Source: Cheilinus undulatus (lineage: Eukaryota; Chordata; Actinopteri; Labriformes; Labridae). Taken from it: a DNA stretch of 64,000 nucleotides. A program made the position numbers and the translations under genes. Location of the stretch: assembly GCF_018320785.1 (NCBI RefSeq), contig NC_054869.1:34202289-34266288 (forward strand), written 5' to 3'. The notes beneath the pieces were generated by a model that saw only the letters and a list, made by a program, of their open reading frames with translations, ran no database searches and was not told the DNA's origin. Below, piece after piece: positions 46,901-56,123 of the stretch. The number at the start of each line of letters is the position of its first letter. Position 1 is the first letter of the stretch.

Positions 46901-49900
46901 AGCAGTAGACTTGCATTTGAAAATGCACTGTAATGACATATTTGTTTATGTAAATGAGGCATGACATTTCATTTGTCAGTCATATGTCCTTTTGAAACAA
47001 TGGTCACGGTATCAAAGTGATATTTACAAGGAATATTTAAGTCCAACTTTTTACTAAACGGTGAACTTTGTTCAAGAATTAATAACTGAACACAACTTTT
47101 AGATACTGCAGAGGAAAAAAATATTTTTTTTTACATGTACAGTCCACTTGATCCAGAACTCGACTGCTTTACAAATTCATACAATTTATGATTTTAATAC
47201 TTTGTATCTATTAAGAGACACAGCTCTCATAACAAATTTTGTGATTTCCACATATACATTTTTAGCAGACTGAGAGGTAATTTGCATGTTTTAAGTGCGT
47301 ATGGTACAGACCCAAAGACCCAACAGATCTACCACATTGGTGAAATTAATGTGTTACGTACTTCCCAGCCAGCAGTCGATATTCTCCAACTTTGGTGGTC
47401 AAGTCCACTATCTGCTCCACAATTCCCTTGCAGATTGTAAAGTGCTTCTTGTGTCTGCTCTGAGCTCGCTCTGCAGCCATCCTGCTACAGAACTCAAGCT
47501 CCTGTTTGATTTCTTCAGCAACTGCCAATTTAGCCTGCCGAGCCAAAGCCTGTACTAGGCCCCGACCAGAAAGATGGAATGAGTGGGAATAGGGCATGAC
47601 ATGACATAAAGGTTTCTACTTTCAGCAAAGCTGTAAGAATATAGAACTTTTATCTAACTGATACACTTGTAATACAAACTTAAGTTGGGGTTTTACTAGG
47701 AAAAAAACATGAAAAATGATCTAACAATACTTAAGTAGACATATTGTACATACTGAATGTTGTTACCTGGTAAATAACTGATATATTGCATGTATGAATA
47801 AATGAAAATTCCTTGTTTCACACAACCAAGACAGTATTAATAATACCCAATGAAAGCTTTAATACCTATTTTCAATTCCCCCGCCTAAATCTTCTCCTGA
47901 TAGTTTTTTGAGACTAAACCACACAACATTCTGCTGAGATTGAAAACAAGACCACTGCACCATGACCACACCATACTACAGTATCAGTCAATTCATCTGC
48001 TACACTGCTTATCTTCAGAGGTTTGAGATAAAGCTAGACCCAATATGTCAGCATGTCACAATGACTCTGCTGTCTTTCTAACACTGAAATTAATCATATA
48101 CCTTATGTAAAGCCTTTTACAACTGCTTGTGCTGCATTTTAATAAAATCAGAATTTTACAAATTATTTGATGACTATTCAGACAGAAAAGACAAACACAT
48201 ACTGTACTTGTCCCTGCCTGTCTCTCTGAAATTTTCAGCCCTCTTAACAACAGTAAATACTCTGCTGATCCTAAACAAGCTACTAAACTAAACCCTTTCT
48301 TCTGTCTCCCTTTAACAAAACTTTCACTACCATGCAAGAAGCCAAACAAAAAGTGATAATAGAGAGGATTTTTCTTCTTTATTTGTCCTATCTCACCGCC
48401 TCCCTCTCCAGAGCCTCCTGGAAGTCCCTCTCTCTTCGCTGCTGGAACTGCTGCTCTCTGAACAGGCGGTTGTTGCGGATCACCTCCACCTGCCTACGCA
48501 TCTGGAGGAGTTGAACAGCCAAACGCTGCTCCTGTTGAGTCTGACGTGTCAGACGCTTCACTAACTGCTCATCTCGCCGTGCCTCCTGCAAGATAAGGCA
48601 GAGGGTGCTGATCATTTCTTCTGAGTTTGAACTTAGGTGACGAATGAATAAGAAAAAAGCCTAAGTACAATTTATTCAAAAAAGATTTTCCTGTTGTAAA
48701 AAACAGAAACGGATGAATAGATACAAATAACCAGTGCCCCTGATATTTCTTTTAGGAGAAAAAACAGACTTCTAAAGTTAATTGTCAAGTTTCACCTCTT
48801 GAGCTTCATGGGCCTTTAGTTGCTCCATCAGGAACCTGTTTACTCTTTTCTCTCTCTGCTCACGAGCAAGTGCACTCTCCTCCAGCCTTTGGCGAATATC
48901 CTGTAGATATTTACTGTTGGATTGTAATACCAGCTTTGTTCCACTCCCAGGGACCTCACAGCTGCTTGCACCAAGAGGAACTCCACTAGAATTGAAAAAG
49001 TTCAAATCACATTGTAAGGAAATTGTATTGATGCATGATGTTAAAAACTCAATTAATATACATTTCTAGATAGAACATTCTTCAAAAATAAAATTTGTAC
49101 TCAGGAAATATTTCATTTCTCTCACCTTAAAGGAGAACCATGTGGTAGTGCTTTCTTCCTGTTTGTCTCAAACTGGGCTATTTCAGTCTGGACTCTCTGC
49201 AGAACAGACAGCAATGGCAATGCCAGAATAAGAAGAGGTGAAATTCATTCCACCGCTCTATACATGCTACATACAAATAGGCTGCAAAAACAGGATTGTA
49301 TGGAGATGCACTTAAGGAGAGATGCCAGAGTGATGGGTATCTACCTACAAAGGAGCACACGAGAAAATCTGGGGTTTGGTACTTTGCTTGGAGGCACATT
49401 GGTAGTACTCAGGAAGTAAACTGGCACCAGCTAGCTTGTTTTTACCGAGACTTGAACCAGCAATCCTTCTATTCACAGTCTAAGTCCCTAAAGACTTAGG
49501 TACCGCTACCCTATCCTTCTTTATACAAGAAAGATGAACAACTTAAAGTCACTTTTTTTTTTTCATCTTGGATATATGTATTTAAAATTTCCAGCAAAAA
49601 TTTTTACCAATTGTTAAATGTCTATTTCATACATTTTATTAACAGTTAAACTTTTGTCACCAACTAAAATGGAAGCATTAACATTCCAGCTAAATGTTGG
49701 AAAAGACTGAATTATAAACAACCTGCCTCTGTAAACACTGACAGGTGTTAAACAATAACAAGTGATCAGTTCTGATAGGACCTTATGAAAGATCCTATAC
49801 ATTTCACGACAAACAAAACAATGTTAGTCAATTTTTTTCTTTCTTTCTTTTGTGACCTCCTGGATGAGTTGTCGTTGCACTCTTAGAGTATGTTTGGTAG

Positions 49901-52900
49901 GCTGATCATTCCTGGGAAGGTTGATCACTGTTCCCAGTTTTCTCCATTTGTGGATAATTGCTCTGACTGTAGTTCGCTGGAGTCCCAAAGCCTTGGAAAT
50001 GGCTTTGAAACCTTTTCCAGACTAATAGATTTTCAATCACTTTGTTTCTCATTTGTTCTTGAATTTCTTTAGATCATGGCATGATGTATTTCTTTTTGAG
50101 ATCTTGTAGCCTACTTGTCTGACATGTTCTATGTTCTATGATTTCTTCATTCAACAAATCTGGTGGTAATCAGGCCTGGGTGTGGCCAGTGAAATTGAAC
50201 TCAGCTTTCCAAGAACTTTGGTTAATCACAGTTAACTCATTGTAGGAGCCATAATGTAGTATGTGTGTATGTGTCACGTGGTGTTTGGGTTGCTGTGGTA
50301 ACGCACGGGAGCTTGGGTCACGTGATGTATGTGGTGAATGCCGGTTAGGACTTAGAGGCGTGTTTACCTGCAGTCAGGTGGAGAGAGGGGAGTGGGGTAG
50401 CCATAATTTTTGTTGACCGCTTCACTTCGCTTTGCCTTTTGTTTGCTACTGTGCACTCGAATCCGTCCAGTGTGTAACCGTGCAAGCTGCTGTTTCATTA
50501 AAAACACCTAAAGTGCATTCAGAGCCTCAGTGTGCTTCTCTTGACAAGCCGGCAGCGCATCGGACAAAATACAGGACCCACACCTTTCCTCTCAAGCGAC
50601 AAGGCTGGTTTTTGGAGTCGCTACACTCATGATTTTAACAAGGGGGGAAAAAACTTTTCACATAGGTCCAGATAGGTTTGGATTCTTTTTTTCCCTTAAT
50701 AAATAAAATCATCATTTAGAAACTGCATTTTGTATTTACTTGGGTTGTCTTTGTGGCTATTAAACTTGGTTTGATGATCTGAAATATTTAAGTATGATAA
50801 AAATGCCAAAAAATCAGGAATCAGAGAGGGGGCGAATACTTTTTCACAGCACTGTACTTAATAGACTCTGATGACCAAATGGAGCCTTTGAAGAGACTTC
50901 AACTTGTTGAAGCCTGTTGTCAGCAGCCTTCAGCACCTATTAGCACTCTGTGTCAGCATGCCAAAAATAAAACCCCTCTGTGGGTTGGAAGGCTATCAAA
51001 TTTACTTCCTTTCACACCTGTGCTTGTTGTTCTCTGCACTGCTGCTGCTGTTGTCTCTTCTTTAGGTTGAGCTGTGAAGAGTAGGGAGGTGGCCTGGGGA
51101 CCTGGACAATAGCAGCCTGGTTATTAGTCACAATGCCTTTGCCCTTCTGTCGACGCACCTGCAGCTGCAACATATACACATCCCCATTGTTAGTGTCAGC
51201 TTCTTTTACATTTATCAGTCAGTATATGTCAAAGTATTAATTATAGTGTCTGTAGTTTACCTTGAAGTTTAGTCTTACATTTTCACCTATGTTAATTATT
51301 GTGTCTTACTTCCCTAAGTACCTTTTCAGTATTCGTGATCCTTGTCTCATCTTTGAAAGGCTTGCTTTGCTGGATGGAATGAGTCATCACAGACTTGTTG
51401 CTCAACTGCTGACATTTATCTTCATAGTGCTCTGAAATCTTTAGCAGCTTCAGGTCTGCGTCACGTTTTATCACCTGATGCAGTCGCTATGCAACATAAA
51501 AGAGTACATAGATTGAAAATACTGATGCCCTGTGACTGTATGACTCTCAAAGGGGCACAGTTACCATGGGTCATCACACAGTTTTAAGAAAGACTGATTA
51601 TCTGAAAACCATATTCTGCTAACAAAAATACAGTTGCTCAAATGAATGTGTCCCTAAAACAATACACACACTGAATATCATTTAAACATCCTCCCTTACA
51701 TCAGCATAGATCTCGTGCTCCTTTTTATGCAGACCAGCAGTGGCTGAAGGCTGCATGATTTCCATCATTGTCCCACTGATTTCTGCTTTCTTCTTGTTTT
51801 CTAGTGAGACATATAGTTGGTAAAGAAGGCGTGTGGCGACACCCTGCTTCTCCTGCATCAGGTCCTGGGCTGTGTTTATGTTGAAGGAGATCCCCAGTAA
51901 CCGGAGGGTAGGCTCAAGGCGAGTGAAGTTATTCAGTTTGGAGATGGAAGTTCTGTGAGACAACATGCAGTTAACTTTCAAAGTTACACACACTAAAGTG
52001 AGTGTGACAATAAAGATAAAGTCTATTCCTCCATCTAAGAGCAATGGTAAAAGCAAGAGAAAGGGAGAGAAAACTTACTCTTTCTTTGTAAACATATTGA
52101 AGTCACTCTGCAGCTGATATTTATGCAGAACCTCCCCAATGAGGTAACCATTTGAGAAAGTCCTGGCTAAAGTCTTTGGCTCTGAAGACAAATGCAGAAT
52201 CATTTCAGACATGACATCTTTAACGTGCAATCACTTTGTTTTGTTACATGGACTAAAAAGGTTTGTAATAGTATTCAGGGTACTCACTAATGTAGTAACT
52301 GTCTGTTTACCATAATAGCTGTGCAGACAGATTTAGATTGCTATGAATACACTAACATTTCTATGACTGTTTTTCAAGTAGATCAATGTATTCTCAAGTT
52401 TAACAAAATTTTTTTTCTTCCAGATGATGATGATGTATATGAGAATTTAGTGGGACTTTTGATAATTCAGGGTCCAAAACTAGACATTTTAGCACAAAGT
52501 TTCTAAATTCTACAATTTGTGTTTAAAATGTGTATAGTGACTACCATCTGCAGACCAAAATTGTTTAATGCAACCTAATTACTAAAAAAAAAAAAAACAA
52601 TCTATAAACACATTTTTGTAGGATTTAAACAACATTGCAAAGCTGCAGACATCTTACAATCAGAGCAAATATACAATTCTAGGTCTTATAATACCTGTTA
52701 TAATACATGCACAGGCAGTTAAAACAGTCATATTTCTTCTTTTCTGCTTGTTTGAGTGTTGTTTTAACCTGGTTACCTCCACCTTCTGGGCAGTGGTGTG
52801 AATCAGCAAATTGGCAAGCCAGCCTTTAGATTTTACTTGTTTACTTTAAGTTGACTTTGGTTAAAACAACAATGAAATGACTTCCTTCACCCTGCAGTTA

Positions 52901-54164
52901 AACATAACTTGATAATAACTAGTATTAGTATATATACTTGATTATCAAGTCAAGTTAACTTAGTTTGTGTGAGTCTGGATAGCTATTGGGGTTTACAGTG
53001 AAAGTGCATGATTGTGGGTAATAGTCTACCTGTGCATTTTGTGGACATGCTCTAAACATCATTTATTTTTTTACTGTAAACTATCAAAGCAATTTTGAAA
53101 AGCTATAAGTTCCTTCAGTTTTTACTTATGCTATGCTTATGCTTAAGTTTTTCCCTGAAAGATGTACTGTGACAACAAGAGTAAAAAAAAGTTCTTTGTT
53201 GGATAGTTATGTTATTATTCTATAATCATTTTAGTTAATTGGGGAAATTTTTCATTGATTATTCATATTTTATTCACTCATTATTCAAATACTTTTTCCA
53301 TCATTTATACATTGATTTCAGTTGCACTATAACCCCCTGGCTTTTGTTGAGAATTAAAAAAGAAAACTACAAAAAATATATTTGTTGAACACAATTACTT
53401 TCAATGAAATGTGCATATATGTTGTATCCCTCTGAATATTAGAATAGATATTATATAGTAATATATAATTGGTCATTTTGAGATCATTATTAAACCAAGT
53501 ACTGTAATCTGTTTATTTTGTTTAGCATTTTCTCAATTCATGTCTTCCAGAGATTATATTGATATCTGTTATTTTGTATCACCTATGGTTTACTTTATGT
53601 GCATGTCATTGTCTGTTATAGTTGTGTAATTGCTCTCACGCTTTCTGTGTAATCTGTGATTATTTAACATAAACTGAAAGTTAAAAATGCTAAATAAAGA
53701 GGTTTTTTAAAAAAAAGTCTGGACAAGTTTGGACACATCTGAAACTTAACTTATAACTTAAGTAGTTTAAACATTGGGTTTATGTGGACTTTACGCCATA
53801 ATTTAAGACAGAACGTGCACATATCTGTGGTTTAATCACTCTTTAAATAGCATTGCTCATAACTCATTACACTACCCTAGCGTACTCTGCTACCAATACG
53901 TTTATGTTTTTAGTTCATGATTGTTTTTCCGTCCAGTTCTCTACTGGACAACCTCCTAAATGTATCGTTGACATCGTTAGCTATGTCAGTTCGGTTATAT
54001 TTTGCTGTTTATGAGATTCTTGGTTTTGCCAGAGCACCCAAAAACACCGAATTAGCGTTAGCATAATTTCACTAATTAAGCAGGGTGTAACTGAAGTCAC
54101 ACTTACCAACAGTTTTTGAAAGCTGCAGCTCCTCATTTAGCCACTTACACAATATATCCGACAT
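34963..54164 (-). CDS. spef2: Sperm flagellar protein 2 (SPEF2), complete, 39 coding exons
   Basis: Central-pair (C1b) scaffold of motile cilia and sperm tails; it binds IFT20 and is needed for sperm tail formation in mammals. The 39 exons sum to 5118 nt, or 1705 residues (human isoform 1 has 1822). Every junction keeps frame. Order: N-terminal CH/DUF1042 domain (MSDILCKWLNEELQLSKTVE..SISKLNNFTRLEPTL), long basic coiled coil with a QQQQQ run, an adenylate-kinase-like domain (GKFCSGKT loop, then SGWILDGFPTDINQAHLLEKA), a KLEEWFGGKQNILIRID block, lysine-rich linkers, and C-terminal helical/EF-hand-like region (VDWHRFLLSAALPWPYPS, ADTGHTGYINKEQYQQ, FFFQLFADHSISPPQLDYV). Two introns appear to use GC donors (after 40849 and 39898). 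Exon coordinates are in the four block entries below. An X-box lies upstream at 54290. The introns hold several Tc1 relics and a solo LTR, but no exon is damaged. Confidence 0.96.
36301..37282 (-). mobile_element. Internally deleted Tc1-like transposon with long inverted repeats
   Basis: The element starts ACTTAGCACAGAAAGCAAGG and ends with the complement of GCTTAGCACAAAAAGTAGAG, flanked by TA at 36299-36300 and 37283-37284. The arms stay complementary for about 220 bp (36301-36525 against 37282-37070), typical of IR/DR-type Tc1 elements. Between them, minus strand 36875-36648 encodes a transposase C-terminus (SLDLNLVEHLWNQLGRAV, then EEWDAIPQQCVTRL). The N-terminal and DDE core parts are missing. 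It lies in the SPEF2 intron between exons 35 and 36. Confidence 0.88.
37345..37505 (-). mobile_element. SINE relic (same family as 1290-1480)
   Basis: AAGATTCATGTTTGGGTTAC, GAGAGTGGGGAATGATGTG and AAGCCACAAGCCAGATTTGG align with the copy at 1290-1480, in the same orientation. The tRNA-like right end is decayed. Confidence 0.6.
39273..42372 (-). other. spef2: SPEF2 exons 19-30: middle region with two GC-AG introns
   Basis: Coding exons 42372-42166, 42025-41916, 41801-41674, 41571-41433, 41241-41107, 40982-40849, 40748-40689, 40560-40479, 40195-40136, 40027-39898, 39789-39670 and 39411-39273. Conserved landmarks are SWVYVDEP, KTVMQQLRSQRTIIDHHLYN, WWQKDFNSIAEDV and ELRERLWDISDKRKEEDERE. Introns after 40849 (GAAAG/GCAAGAG) and after 39898 (CTAAAG/GCATGT) have GC in place of GT. 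No GT donor nearby keeps frame: downstream reading meets a stop in the first case, and both alternative phases stop in the second. The exon ending at 40479 uses a weak GT donor (CAAG/GTCTTG). Confidence 0.8.
42469..45425 (-). other. spef2: SPEF2 exons 11-18: adenylate-kinase-like domain
   Basis: Coding exons 45425-45203, 45068-44995, 44825-44768, 44628-44588, 44448-44345, 43156-42909, 42783-42720 and 42623-42469. ACVLGKFCSGKTTCLAKIAQ is a P-loop-like motif (GKxxSGKT, not the textbook GxxGxGK). It is followed by SASTLIEEALNAYKNQEE, the NMP-side segment LRKGKAISNEQIVDIIAEAI, and the lid-side hallmark WILDGFPTDINQAHLL, then LLLDVPDECVV. Exon 14 is the least certain. I chose the donor CAT/GTATGT because it is the one that restores frame with exon 15. 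Confidence 0.85.
43811..44210. mobile_element. Truncated Tc1-like element
   Basis: After a TA at 43809-43810 the sequence opens CAGTGCCTGTAAAAAGTATT, a Tc1-type terminus common in fish. A matching right terminus is not found, so the right limit is approximate. It lies in the SPEF2 intron between exons 15 and 16. Confidence 0.55.
45550..45766. mobile_element. Partial copy of the same Tc1-derived MITE
   Basis: It begins after TA with CAGTGCTTAATAAATGTATT and ACCACCTGCCATAAAAACGAG, matching the left end of the element at 11369. It then loses similarity and abuts a second, full element at 45767. Confidence 0.6.
45767..46283 (+). mobile_element. Tc1-derived MITE with transposase N-terminal remnant
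   Basis: It starts CAGTGTTTAACAAATTTATT and ends with the complement of CAGTGCTTAACAAATTTATT; TA flanks both sides (45765-45766, 46284-46285). At 46167 an ATG opens MAKHGELTENESVRIKALHD, followed by AGWSLRKI and a stop. This resembles the first helix-turn-helix of a Tc1 transposase; the rest of the gene is deleted. The body matches 11369-11919 in the opposite orientation. It lies in the SPEF2 intron between exons 10 and 11. Confidence 0.8.
49845..50854 (-). mobile_element. Tc1-like transposon remnant (split by a solo LTR)
   Basis: Minus strand from about 50075 to 49860 encodes a recognisable Tc1 transposase DNA-binding region: SKEIQEQMRNKVIEN, then KAISKALGLQRTTVRAIIHK, then WRKLGTVINLPRNDQPTKHT, with one frame change between the first two blocks. 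The right end CAGTGCTGTGAAAAAGTATT (read on the minus strand) is followed by TA at 50855-50856. The catalytic part and other terminus are absent. A 385-bp LTR interrupts it at 50241-50625. It lies in the SPEF2 intron between exons 5 and 6. Confidence 0.75.
50241..50625. mobile_element. Solo LTR of an LTR retrotransposon
   Basis: A 385-bp unit starting TGTAGGAGCC and ending GAGTCGCTACA (TG...CA, with TGTAG/CTACA inverted ends). It is flanked by a perfect 5-bp duplication CTCAT (50236-50240 and 50626-50630). It interrupts the Tc1 remnant described above. ATTAAA near 50497 could be its polyadenylation signal. No internal region or second LTR is present, so it is the product of LTR-LTR recombination. 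Gypsy or BEL superfamily cannot be decided. The exact duplication suggests a fairly recent insertion. Confidence 0.8.
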
Positions 54165-54289
54165 GTTTCCTCTTTAACAAAACACAACTATACTACTCTA
54201 AAAGGCATGATAGTGGGTAGTAGCCCGAGTCTTTAGCTCGTTAACAACGGCTGAGGAAACAGAGGAGGAGTAAACCCCGCTGGTGCGCT

Positions 54290-54303
54290 GTTGTCATGGT
54301 GAC
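54290..54303. promoter_or_regulatory. RFX X-box-like palindrome upstream of SPEF2
   Basis: GTTGTCATGGTGAC is a 14-bp imperfect palindrome fitting the X-box pattern GTNRYC-N2-GRYRAC bound by RFX factors, which drive ciliary genes. It lies 126-139 bp upstream of the SPEF2 ATG, the usual X-box distance. Binding is inferred, not shown. Confidence 0.55.
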
Positions 54304-56123
54304 ACGTCAACCGTGTTGCCCAACGTGCTCTAGGAGGGCACTCAAGGGAGAGGGCGGACCTAGCTGGTCCTGGATCAGTTTATGTTTTCTTGCCCCCAGA
54401 CAATAAAGGAGTAAAATCACTTCAGACTGGTCCTGTATCCGTTTAATTTCAATCTCAAGAAGGTAATTAGGGGACCCAAGTATTTTTAGCAACACTAGAC
54501 TGCAGCCAAGCTTGGTAGAAAAATAAATCAATATCATTAATATGAAGGACTGAAAATCAGTGGTTTGTGAGGCTTTTTTTTTTTTTTTATCTGGCATTGC
54601 GCAAAAAGTAAAAATGCACCAACGTCAGTGTTCTGGATTATCCTTTAGACAGGTCAGTCAGTGAAAATAATAATAAACTAACATTTTTTACTATAATATT
54701 CCATTTCTGTTTCTTATCATAGCATTATGTGGTTGATGATTAAAACTAGCATCTAAAGGGTTCTTTTTTTAAATTTGACTAAATCATTATATAAACCAAA
54801 TGAGGAAATAAGAAAAAATATTTTCTGGAAAAGATTGTTCTGTTATAATGTTATTGCAGTTTAACTGTCTTTACAAAATGTGTTCTAAACAGTGAGTGAG
54901 TGAGTTTTTCTTGAAAGGGCATATGACTTCAAATGCATACTCTGTTTTTGGAGGGATTAACATTACATAGAAAGTGTTTGTGGGGTAACAAAGTGCATTT
55001 AAAGTGGCACTATCATTTATTTTGTTTTGATCAGGCATCTAAAAAGTCACCTAAATTGTCTTTTCTGATATTTCTTTCTGAAAATGTACTTTGTGGCCCA
55101 GCAAACTTTATCCTAGCAGCACCACTGTCACTGAAGACACCTATCTAAAAATTGTGACACAAATTGCATAGTTGAATTTATTACAGTGATAAAAAATTAT
55201 ATATTTCAGGTTTGTTGTATGGCAGGTCACTGTGTTATGAACCACCAGTTCAAATTTAAGTCATGAAAAAAATCTTAAGTTTATAAAATTAAGTTTCAAA
55301 ATTATGAAAAATGAGGCGGTAAAATCTGCTCTAGGACGGTGTGGGTTTGTCGGTTGAATGAGTCATCGTCACACACCCACTCAGGAGAAATAGGATCCTC
55401 TCAAATTCTAACAAAAGCTTCTGATCACAGCATAGCAGAGACAGAAGTTCAGAGTTTAATTTATTGTTTTCTTGTGCAAATCTCTCCGTTATGATATTTT
55501 TAAATACCCGTAGGCCATTATGGCCTCACAATGAACAAAAACACAGAATGTAGCTGGCTGTTAACTTTCAATGAAGGCAGTGACATCAATTAACAATAGA
55601 CTGTAATGAGATGAACTGCTTGGTGATTTTATGTCATTGTAGTGTTAGGTGGGCATGGTAATTTTCCCATCAAGACTGGTGATATCATGAGCTTTTATAT
55701 TTGCCCTGCACAAATAAAACCAAGAAAGAGGTGAAGAAATTTCTAATGGTGTAAATAAAAAAACAGTCACACATAGAACTCAGTGCTTTCATATTTACAG
55801 CAACCTTATTCCAACTTAAAGTGATTTAAGACACAAAGTTTGGACTAAATTTTACAGGGACTTTAAAACCATGACACAGGTTCCATACATCAGAGAAAAT
55901 AACTGATAAAAAGTTGACATGAGTTCAAACTTCCGACTGTTTTGTTTCTTCTGGGAATTTTATTTTATGAACATTTAAAATGTGGTCTAATACAGAAAAT
56001 ATTTCTATCTATTCTTTGTAGTTATTGTAAATTAACTCCCTTGATGCACACTTTGGGAGGCACTGACTGGACAATCTAAAAACGAACAAAGCTGACAAAA
56101 TGAAGGGTGGCCAGACAAATAAC
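54304..56123. other. Interval between SPEF2 and the LIFR-like gene
   Basis: About 1.8 kb, AT-rich. Short open frames are present, but none has recognisable similarity or splice context. No repeat family was identified. Confidence 0.5.

Larger units (their letters stand above)
46326..54164 (-). other. spef2: SPEF2 exons 1-10: CH domain and coiled coil
   Basis: Coding exons 54164-54107, 52181-52079, 51952-51700, 51486-51322, 51158-51018, 49196-49126, 48985-48796, 48585-48397, 47549-47362 and 46497-46326. Exons 1-3 form the CH-like domain: WLNEELQLSKTV, ARTFSNGYLIGEVLHKYQLQ, LLGISFN and GVATRLLYQLYVSLENKKK. Exons 4-9 are highly charged coiled coil, e.g. LEESALAREQREKRVNRFLM and QEALERE. Exon 10 holds NLIPAKVMREWKELLFSG. 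The 1.9-kb first intron (52182-54106) holds only AT-rich sequence with no repeat I recognise. A basal exon for another isoform cannot be excluded there. Confidence 0.9.
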
